Positions 8,229-14,465 of a DNA stretch of 64,000 nucleotides are shown here, in pieces. The notes beneath the pieces were generated by a model. The model was not told the origin of the DNA. It searched no databases and saw only the letters and a list, made by a program, of their open reading frames with translations. The first letter of the stretch is position 1; the number at the start of each line of letters is the position of its first letter. The position numbers and the translations under genes are program-made. Location of the stretch: assembly GCF_030651185.1 (NCBI RefSeq), contig NZ_JAUSCJ010000036.1, positions 1 through 64,000 on the forward strand, written 5' to 3'. The stretch is from Phenylobacterium sp. (GTDB lineage Bacteria; Pseudomonadota; Alphaproteobacteria; Caulobacterales; Caulobacteraceae).

Positions 8229-9005
8229 ATGCTGATCGACAGTCACGTCAACCTGCACGCCCCACAATTCGACGAAGATCGCGACGCGGTGATTGCGCGC
8301 GCGCGCGCCGCGGGTGTCGGGCTGATGGTCAATATCTGCGACAAGATTCCCAATTTTCCCGCGGTCCGGGCGCTGGCGGATCATCCCGATATCTGGTGCA
8401 CGGTGGGCGCCCACCCGCACGAGGCCAAGGATCACGCCGACCTCACCGCCAACGCGCTGATCGACTTCGCCGCCGACCCGCGCGTGGTGGGTATTGGCGA
8501 GTGCGGGCTGGATTTCCACTACGACCTCAGTCCGCGCGACATCCAGGCTGCGGTGTTCCGGCAGCACATCGTCGCGGCCCGCGAGACAGGCCTGCCCTTG
8601 GTGGTCCACACCCGCGAGGCTGACCCGGTGATGGGCGACATCCTGGAGGAAGAGCATGCCAGGGGCGCCTTCCCGCTGCTGATGCACTGCTACACCTCAG
8701 GCCCCGAGCTGGCGGCGCGATGCGCGGCGCTCGGCGCATGGTTCTCGGTCTCCGGCATCGCCACCTTCAAGGCCGCCGAGGATGTTCGCGCTGTGGTCCG
8801 CGAGATGCCGGCCGACCGGATCATCGTGGAGACCGACTGCCCCTACCTGGCGCCGGTTCCACACCGGGGCCGCCGCAACGAGCCCGCCTACCTTCCCGAC
8901 GTGCTGGTCAAGCTGGCGGAGATTCGGGGCTGGTCCCGCGAGGAGGCCGAGCGACGGACCGAGGATGCCTTCTTCGCCCTGTTCAAACGGATTCCCCGGC
9001 CATGA
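8229..9005 (+). CDS. tatD: TatD-family metal-dependent deoxyribonuclease
   Basis: Amidohydrolase-fold DNase. 258 residues. Metal-ligand motifs in order: DSHVNLHAPQFDED (first His pair), GECGLDFHYD (bridging Glu and Asp), VVHTREA (His), MHCYTSG (His) and VETDCPYLAPVPHRG (Asp). ATG 8229 was chosen because it begins right at the family N-terminus, although the frame opens slightly earlier. The stop overlaps the next gene's ATG by 4 bases. Conserved placement after holB is common in many bacteria. Confidence 0.95.
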   Translation: MLIDSHVNLHAPQFDEDRDAVIARARAAGVGLMVNICDKIPNFPAVRALADHPDIWCTVGAHPHEAKDHADLTANALIDFAADPRVVGIGECGLDFHYDLSPRDIQAAVFRQHIVAARETGLPLVVHTREADPVMGDILEEEHARGAFPLLMHCYTSGPELAARCAALGAWFSVSGIATFKAAEDVRAVVREMPADRIIVETDCPYLAPVPHRGRRNEPAYLPDVLVKLAEIRGWSREEAERRTEDAFFALFKRIPRP

Positions 9006-9826
9006 GTGGGACGCTGGAGTTCACGATCCTGGGCTGCGGGTCCTCCGGCGGCGTGCCTCGGGCCGATGGCGACTGGGGCGCCTGCGACCCCTCCAATCCT
9101 AGGAACCGTCGCCGTCGCTGCTCGCTGCTGGTGCGGAGGACCGGGCCGACGCCGGAAACCTCCACCACCCTGATCGTCGACACCTCGCCCGACCTAGTCA
9201 GCCAGACCTCGGACGCCGGCGCCAAACGCTTGGACGCCGTGTTGCTGACCCACGACCATGCCGACCAGATCCACGGCATCGACGACATCCGCGCCTTCTT
9301 CATCCGCCAGCGCGCGCGCATTCCCTGCCATACCGATGAAGCGACGGCGGTCTCGGCCAGGCGGCGCTTCGGCTACATCTTCGAGGGGGAGGGCGGCTAT
9401 CCCGGAATCGCGGACCTGAAACCCATTCCGCCGCACGGCGAGGCCTGGGACGTGGCGGGACCGTCGGGCACGATCCCGGTCGTGACGTTCGACCAGGACC
9501 ATGGTGGCGTCCGCTCGGTGGGCTATCGGTTCGGCGATGTCGCCTATTCCAGCGACGTCGTGACCCTGGATGAGGCGGCCTTCGCGGCTCTCGCGGGCCT
9601 CGATGTCTGGATCGTCGACGCCCTGCGCTGGACGCCGCACCCTACCCACGCCCACGTGGAACGGACGCTGGAGTGGGCCGCGCGCCTGAAGCCGCGGCGT
9701 ACGATCCTGACCAACATGCATATCGACCTGGACTATGAAGAGCTGAAGCTGAAGCTGCCGGAAAACGTTGAGCCCGCCTTTGACGGGTTGCGGTTTGAAC
9801 ATCAACTGAACGGCAATTTTTCCTGA
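9002..9826 (+). CDS. Metallo-beta-lactamase-fold hydrolase, PhnP-like
   Basis: 274 residues, cytoplasmic (no signal peptide). Similar in layout to PhnP-type cyclic phosphodiesterases: N-terminal FTILGCGSSGGVPR, then CD and RRRCS positions, and the metal motif LLTHDHADQIHGIDD. The last position of the HxHxDH motif is Gln rather than His, which may alter the second metal site. Later ligands are visible as FDQDHGG and the terminal THAHVERTLEW / TNMHIDLDYEEL segment. Start ATG 9002 overlaps the TatD stop, and its TGA shares one base with the ATG of purN, so it is part of the rlpA-to-purN run. Substrate unknown. Confidence 0.9.
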   Translation: MSGTLEFTILGCGSSGGVPRADGDWGACDPSNPRNRRRRCSLLVRRTGPTPETSTTLIVDTSPDLVSQTSDAGAKRLDAVLLTHDHADQIHGIDDIRAFFIRQRARIPCHTDEATAVSARRRFGYIFEGEGGYPGIADLKPIPPHGEAWDVAGPSGTIPVVTFDQDHGGVRSVGYRFGDVAYSSDVVTLDEAAFAALAGLDVWIVDALRWTPHPTHAHVERTLEWAARLKPRRTILTNMHIDLDYEELKLKLPENVEPAFDGLRFEHQLNGNFS

Positions 9827-10425
9827 TGAAGCGGGTGCTTAAGCTGGGTTTTCTCGCGTCACGGAATGGCTCGTCGTTCCGCGCCATCTTTGACGCCATC
9901 GAGGCTGGGCGACTGGCCGCCGAGGCGTGCCTCCTCGTCAGCAACAACCGCAAGAGCGGCGCCCTGGCGTTCGCGGAGGACCGGGGCGTTGCCCACCTGT
10001 GCCTGCCCACCGAGCGCGACCCGGTCACCGCCGACCTGGCCCTGCGGGACGCTATGGTGGCGGCCGGGGTCGAGCTGATCGTGCTGTCCGGCTATCTGCG
10101 CAAGCTGGGGCCGGCGACCCTGACGCGCTATCAGAACCGCGTTCTCAACATCCATCCGGGCCTGTTGCCGGAGTTCGGCGGCGAGGGGATGTATGGGCGC
10201 CGCGTGCACGAGGCGGTGATCGCGGCATGCGCGGCCGTCAGCGGCGCTACCATCCACCTGGTGGACGAGGAGTATGACCGCGGCGCGGTCCTCGCGCAGC
10301 GGACCCTGGCGCTCGAGCCGGGTGAAACCGTCGATAGCCTGGAGGCGCGCGTCACCGCCCTGGAGCCGCTGTTCTTCGTCGAGACCCTGCAGGCGATCGC
10401 CGGGGGCGAGCTGGCGCTGCCCTAG
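9826..10425 (+). CDS. purN: Phosphoribosylglycinamide formyltransferase (PurN family)
   Basis: Transfers a formyl group from 10-formyl-THF to GAR in purine synthesis. 199 residues. Catalytic residues visible: Asn and His in VLNIHPGLLPEFGG, and Asp in HLVDEEYDRGAVLAQ. The phosphate-binding N-terminal loop reads ASRNGSSFRAIFDAIEAG, a variant of the usual SGxGSN. The absence of purM beside it is notable, since purM-purN is the usual pair; a second purN may exist elsewhere, making this a paralogue. The start shares one base with the previous stop. The 3' end overlaps the convergent regulator gene by 4 bases. Confidence 0.85.
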   Translation: MKRVLKLGFLASRNGSSFRAIFDAIEAGRLAAEACLLVSNNRKSGALAFAEDRGVAHLCLPTERDPVTADLALRDAMVAAGVELIVLSGYLRKLGPATLTRYQNRVLNIHPGLLPEFGGEGMYGRRVHEAVIAACAAVSGATIHLVDEEYDRGAVLAQRTLALEPGETVDSLEARVTALEPLFFVETLQAIAGGELALP

Positions 10426-10883
10426 ATTTCCATCCCCGCGTGGTGGCGCAGTTCACGGCCGAACCGTCGGATCGAGATGGTGTTGCGGGTAATGTGATCG
10501 GTGAAGTCGGGGGCGGGGGACTCGAAGTTGGGCTTCAGAGACCCGTCGCGGCTGCTTTCCCGAACCAGGCCCCTGGCGATCAGGTCTTCGACCTTGCGGC
10601 GCACCGTCTCCTTGGGAATGCCGGTCGTCCGCGAGACGCCCGCGCGGGAAATGCCCTGCGCGTTCACCAGGCCCATCAGATCGGGATCGATGGCCGGATC
10701 GAAGTTATCGGCCCGAAACACCCGGCCGACGCTGGTGGCCAGGATCGTCAGGTAGACGATGAAGCCATTGTAGTCGGCGCCGAACTCCTTGTTCATGCTG
10801 CAGGCGATGCGCAGCAGCAGTTCAGCGGTGATGATCGCGGCGATCTTCTCGTTGGGCTTCAAGGCCTGTTCGCCGACGCTCAT
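10422..10883 (-). CDS. Winged-helix transcriptional regulator of unknown family
   Basis: 153 residues, cytoplasmic. Residues about 75-115 form a recognisable helix-turn-helix: QGISRAGVSRTTGIPKETVR followed by RKVEDLIARGLVRES, as in MarR/GntR-like folds. The N-terminal half (LLLRIACSMNKEFG, then NGFIVYLTILATSVGRVFR) is helical and may hold a dimer or ligand interface. No metal or cofactor motif. Upstream of its start, 8-bp arms GACAGTGA/TCACTGTC at 10899-10942 could be an autoregulatory operator. The monooxygenase gene is upstream on the same strand with a 102-base gap, so it is a plausible target. Function otherwise unknown. Confidence 0.85.
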   Translation of the reverse strand: MSVGEQALKPNEKIAAIITAELLLRIACSMNKEFGADYNGFIVYLTILATSVGRVFRADNFDPAIDPDLMGLVNAQGISRAGVSRTTGIPKETVRRKVEDLIARGLVRESSRDGSLKPNFESPAPDFTDHITRNTISIRRFGRELRHHAGMEI

Positions 10884-10898
10884 CCGGTGTCCCCCTGA

Positions 10899-10942
10899 GA
10901 CAGTGAAGCTTGGCGTCTAATGGCATGCCCGGTGTCACTGTC
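10899..10942. promoter_or_regulatory. Spaced inverted repeat before the HTH regulator gene
   Basis: GACAGTGA (10899-10906) and TCACTGTC (10935-10942) are perfect 8-bp inverted copies with a 28-base spacer, 16 bases upstream of the regulator's ATG at 10883. Placement suggests autoregulation by the adjacent winged-helix protein. Inference only. Confidence 0.45.
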
Positions 10943-10949
10943 AACGCTG

Positions 10950-10964
10950 TACCCAAAACGGGTA
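10950..10964. repeat. Small palindrome TACCC-N5-GGGTA
   Basis: Perfect 5-bp arms around AAAAC, in the same regulator-upstream gap and 22 bases beyond the stop codon of the flavin monooxygenase gene on the minus strand. It could be part of the promoter or an operator; there is no T-run, so it is not a clear terminator. Confidence 0.3.
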
Positions 10965-10985
10965 TATGGTTCCGGCCATCCCGGC

Positions 10986-12350
10986 TCAGACACCCTCTGC
11001 CGGGGACCGCCCCGGAACGGGCAGGGGATTGCCCGCCGACTTGGCGCGCTTCTCGCCCCGCGCGATCTCCCGCCGCAGGTCGTCCACATAGATGCCGAAG
11101 TCCACCTGAATGGTGTGACGCTTGGCCTGGTAGTATTGGCCAAGGTGGGTTTCCTCATCCTTGACGATCAACCGCTCCATTTCGGCGAGGGGCGGTGGCA
11201 GGTATCGGCCGCCGAGATAGGCGGCGGCCAGCTTGCTCTGCTGCTCAGCGAAGTTCACCAAGGTCGGCAGGGGCTGGGCCAGGGCCATGTAGAACAGGTT
11301 CGGCACGCCGGGTTTCATCATCCGCTTGAACAGCGGCAGGCGGTGATTGGCGTCGGGGACCAGCTCGGGGTCGTCGAAGAATGGGAAGCGCATGTCGTAG
11401 CCGGTGGCAAAGACGATGGCGTCCACGTCCTCCACGGTGTCGTCGGCGAAGCGCACGCGCTTTCCCTCCAGCACCTTGATCGCCGGCTTGAACTTGATGT
11501 CACCGCAGCCGGCCCGGGTGAGGAACTCGCCGCTCACCGACGGGTGGGCCTCCAAGGGCTCGTGATCAGGCTTGGGGAGGCCATAATCCTCCATGTTTCC
11601 AAGGTTTTTCTTGATCATCTTGCGGGCCATCGAGAGACCCAGCTTGCGCGGCATCCAGCTGGGCATGGCCGACTTGTCCGCCGGCTTGCCGTTCATGTAT
11701 TTCGGCAGCACCCAGACGCCGCGCCGGGCCGAGACCCAGAGGTTCTTGGCGATAGGCCGCTGGGCGAGCTCCGAGGCGATATCCATCGCTGAATTGCCCA
11801 TGCCCACGACGACGACGTTCTTGCCCCGCATGTCGATGGGATCGAAGGGATCGGAATAGGCGTGGCTGTGGAAGGCCGGTCCCTCGAACGTGCCCGGATA
11901 TTCCGGAATCCGCGGGCTCCAGTGGTGACCGTTGCAGACGAACAGCACGTCGTAGGCGCGGGTTTCGCCGGTGGAGAGCGTCACATCCCAGAGGCCGCCG
12001 GGCGTGCGCCGGGCCTTCTCGACGCCGGTGTTGAAGGTAATGGTGTCGCGTAGGCCGAAGTGGTCGACGTAGTCCTTGAAGTACCGCAGCAGCTGGGCGT
12101 GGTGTGGGAAATCGGGCCAGTCGGCCGGCGCGGGAAAATCCTCAAAGGCCAGGCGCCATTTGGAGGTGTCGATGTGCAGGCTCTCGTAACAGGCCGACAT
12201 GCCGTTGGGGTTCTTGAAGTACCAGTTGCCGCCGATGTCGTCGGACATCTCGAAGCAGTCATAGTCGATCCCGAAATCCTTCAGCCGCTTCGCGGTCGTG
12301 AAGCCGGAACAGCCGGCGCCGATGATGCAGGCCTTGGGCAGCTGGCTCAT
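10986..12350 (-). CDS. Flavin-containing monooxygenase (FMO family)
   Basis: FAD- and NADPH-dependent single-component monooxygenase, 454 residues. FAD-binding Rossmann motif: IIGAGCSGFTTAKRL near the N-terminus. NADPH-binding motif: VVVGMGNSAMDIASEL in the middle. The FMO fingerprint FxGxxxHxxxY appears as FEGPAFHSHAY. IVFATGYDMRFPFF is the typical C-terminal ATG-containing motif. Length is normal. Substrates of related enzymes include amines, sulfides and ketones; nothing here picks one. It lies between an HxlR regulator and the unknown HTH regulator, all on the minus strand with gaps of more than 100 bases, so separate promoters are likely. Confidence 0.93.
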   Translation of the reverse strand: MSQLPKACIIGAGCSGFTTAKRLKDFGIDYDCFEMSDDIGGNWYFKNPNGMSACYESLHIDTSKWRLAFEDFPAPADWPDFPHHAQLLRYFKDYVDHFGLRDTITFNTGVEKARRTPGGLWDVTLSTGETRAYDVLFVCNGHHWSPRIPEYPGTFEGPAFHSHAYSDPFDPIDMRGKNVVVVGMGNSAMDIASELAQRPIAKNLWVSARRGVWVLPKYMNGKPADKSAMPSWMPRKLGLSMARKMIKKNLGNMEDYGLPKPDHEPLEAHPSVSGEFLTRAGCGDIKFKPAIKVLEGKRVRFADDTVEDVDAIVFATGYDMRFPFFDDPELVPDANHRLPLFKRMMKPGVPNLFYMALAQPLPTLVNFAEQQSKLAAAYLGGRYLPPPLAEMERLIVKDEETHLGQYYQAKRHTIQVDFGIYVDDLRREIARGEKRAKSAGNPLPVPGRSPAEGV

Positions 12351-12466
12351 GGCGTAACTCCTGGAGGATCGACTTTATACGAGCCTAGCCAGAGCCCGGA
12401 GTGAGCGTCAAAGGTCACGCCACGGCATTCCCCCGCGCTACCTTTCAATTTCCGATAATATTACTT

Positions 12467-12510
12467 AGGCGAGAGATGGAGTGAGCTCGCTGGTCATGCA
12501 TTTCTCGCCT
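12467..12510. repeat. Spaced inverted repeat AGGCGAGA / TCTCGCCT
   Basis: AGGCGAGA (12467-12474) and TCTCGCCT (12503-12510) form perfect 8-bp arms with a 28-base spacer, between the HxlR gene stop (12512) and the monooxygenase start (12350). Inside the spacer the match continues as RATG. It may be an operator for the monooxygenase or a weak terminator of the HxlR gene. The same arm and spacer lengths as the 10899-10942 repeat are striking. Confidence 0.4.
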
Positions 12511-12511
12511 C

Positions 12512-13003
12512 CTAGACGCCCGCTGCGCAGATCGCCTCATAGGCGGCCTGCAGGCGCGCCAGGACCGAGGACTCACGCGCCGCAACGTTCAGGTGGCGCG
12601 CGCGCAGCTCGGCCATCAGGTCTTCCCACATGGGCGTTCCGCCTTCCTCGAGCAGTTGCGCCCGGATCGAGAGTTCCGTCGACGCCGGCGCGTGCCGTCG
12701 CCCCCAGGCGCCCATCTGGGCCAGCAGTGGCACCAGCTGAATGGCCGGTTCGGTCAGGCTGTAGATCACGCTCTGGCGATGCCCCGGGTCATCGGCCCGG
12801 GTCAGCAGTCCCGCCGCCACCAGCCGCTTGAGCCGATCGGCCAGCACGTTGGAGGCGATGCCCTCCTCCGACCGGGTCAGCAGCTCTCGATAACGGCGTC
12901 GGTCGCCGAAGATGACATCGCGGATCACGATCAGGCTCCAGCGGTCGCCCAACACCTCGAGGGTCAGATTGATCGGGCAACCCGAGCGATGTGCGTCCGG
13001 CAA
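12512..13003 (-). CDS. HxlR-family winged-helix transcriptional regulator
   Basis: 163 residues. The HxlR signature is clear at the N-terminus: CPINLTLEVLGDRWSLIVIR, with the conserved Cys and the DRW motif. The recognition region is EGIASNVLADRLKRLVAAGL, and the beta wing is DDPGHRQSVIYSLTEP. The C-terminal 60 residues are an extension beyond the usual domain and look helical. Members sense electrophiles, aldehydes or redox state through the Cys in some species. It is divergent from a GST gene 83 bases away, an arrangement that suggests control of that gene, and upstream of a flavin monooxygenase. Confidence 0.93.
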   Translation of the reverse strand: MPDAHRSGCPINLTLEVLGDRWSLIVIRDVIFGDRRRYRELLTRSEEGIASNVLADRLKRLVAAGLLTRADDPGHRQSVIYSLTEPAIQLVPLLAQMGAWGRRHAPASTELSIRAQLLEEGGTPMWEDLMAELRARHLNVAARESSVLARLQAAYEAICAAGV

Positions 13004-13086
13004 TGGGGCCTCCTACTGCTTGCAAAATAGGATCAGTCCATCTAGTCCGCAATGGCTTGTGATCTGCGGTCGGCCGGAGGCGCCCC

Positions 13087-13740
13087 ATGTCGTTAACGCT
13101 CTATTCCCACCCCTTCTCATCCTACTGTCAGAAGGTTCTGACGGCGCTGTGGGAAAACCAAACCCCCTTCAGTTACCGGCATTTGGAAGAGCCTGGTGCG
13201 GGCGACGAACTCGCGGCGCAGTGGCCGGTGGGCCGCTTTCCCGTGCTGGTGGACGAGGGCCTGACCGTCGCGGAGTCCAGCATCATCATCGAGCATCTGG
13301 CGCTGCATCACCCTGGGCCGGTGCGGTTGCTGCCTGACGATCGCGCCGCCGCGCTGGAGGTCCGGTTCATGGACCGCTTCTTCGACCAGTACATCATGAG
13401 CGCGATGCAGAAGCCGGTGCTGGAGGCGCTGCGGACCGAGGGCGGCCGCCAGGAAGAGGTCATGGCCGAAGCCGTCCAGGCGCTGGGCATAGCCTATGCC
13501 TGGCTGGAACAGCGTCTGCAGGGGCGCGCCTGGGCGGCGGGTGACAGCTTCAGCATGGCCGATTGTGCGGCGGCCCCGTCGTTGTTCTACGCAGACTGGG
13601 TTCATCAGATCGGCCCCGATTTTCCGCGGCTGCGGGACTACCGCGCACAGCTGCTGGCGCGGCCATCTTTTGCGCGCGCGGTGGAGGAAGGCCGACCCTA
13701 TCGGTCCTATTTCCCTCTGGGCGCGCCCGATCGCGACTGA
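13087..13740 (+). CDS. Glutathione S-transferase family protein
   Basis: 217 residues, cytoplasmic. The thioredoxin-like N-terminal domain reads LYSHPFSSYCQKVLTAL, where the Ser/Cys pair occupies the catalytic position, followed by the cis-Pro region GRFPVLVDEGLTVAESSIII that binds the gamma-glutamyl moiety. The C-terminal all-helical domain includes FSMADCAAAPSL, the conserved N-capping box. Divergent from the HxlR regulator, suggesting inducible detoxification of electrophiles. The exact GST class is not resolved. Confidence 0.93.
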   Translation: MSLTLYSHPFSSYCQKVLTALWENQTPFSYRHLEEPGAGDELAAQWPVGRFPVLVDEGLTVAESSIIIEHLALHHPGPVRLLPDDRAAALEVRFMDRFFDQYIMSAMQKPVLEALRTEGGRQEEVMAEAVQALGIAYAWLEQRLQGRAWAAGDSFSMADCAAAPSLFYADWVHQIGPDFPRLRDYRAQLLARPSFARAVEEGRPYRSYFPLGAPDRD

Positions 13741-13790
13741 CGCCCGCTTGCGACCGGACGATGGCGGCGGCTTGCGCTAGGCTGGCGGCC

Positions 13791-14465
13791 ATGAGTCCCG
13801 CCGTCCTGTCACTTACCGCCCTGCGCAAGTCTGTTCCCGGCGGCCGGGTGCTGTTCGCGGGGCTGAACCTGGAGGTCGCGCCAGGCGAAATCGTCGCCAT
13901 CATGGGCGAATCAGGGGTCGGCAAGTCCACCTTGCTCAACCTCATCGCGGGCCTGGACCAGGCCGACAGCGGTGGGGTGGCCATCGATGGCGTGGCCCTG
14001 GAGAGCCTGGACGACGACGGCCGCACGCGGATGCGCCGCGACCGGATCGGCTTTGTGTTTCAGGCCTTCCACATCCTGCCACACCTGACGCTGGCCCAGA
14101 ACGTCGCCCTCCCCCTGGTGTTGCAGAACCTCAACGCCGCCGAGGCCACGAGCCGGGCGATGACGATCCTGGACTCCATCGGCTTGCCCGGCCGCGCTGG
14201 CGACCGACCCTCACAACTGTCCGGCGGCGAATTGCAGCGGGTCGCCCTGGCCCGCGCCCTGGTCCACCGCCCTGCCCTGGTCCTGGCCGACGAACCCACG
14301 GGCAACCTCGATCCTGAGACCGCCGCGCGTATCCTGGCTCTGTTCGTCGCCGAGGTGCGCGGCTCCGGCGCTGCGGCGATCTTGGTGACCCACTCTGAGC
14401 GCGCCGCCGCCGTGGCCGACCGCAGCCTGAACCTCACCCGCGACGGTCTGGTCCATGCCGGCTGA
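13791..14465 (+). CDS. ABC transporter ATP-binding protein, LolD/MacB type
   Basis: 224 residues. Walker A GESGVGKST, Q-loop VFQAFHILPHLT, signature LSGGELQRVALARAL, Walker B LVLADEPTGNLD and H-loop ILVTHSERAA are all intact. This is the subfamily that pairs with FtsX-like permeases; the 11-base overlap with such a permease gene downstream confirms the pairing. ATG 13791 gives the normal N-terminus (MSPAVLSLTALRKSV); the frame is open further upstream but that part is not family-like. With the AttH-like gene, the set resembles the attEFGH/DevC-type operons, which act on the envelope. Confidence 0.95.
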   Translation: MSPAVLSLTALRKSVPGGRVLFAGLNLEVAPGEIVAIMGESGVGKSTLLNLIAGLDQADSGGVAIDGVALESLDDDGRTRMRRDRIGFVFQAFHILPHLTLAQNVALPLVLQNLNAAEATSRAMTILDSIGLPGRAGDRPSQLSGGELQRVALARALVHRPALVLADEPTGNLDPETAARILALFVAEVRGSGAAAILVTHSERAAAVADRSLNLTRDGLVHAG

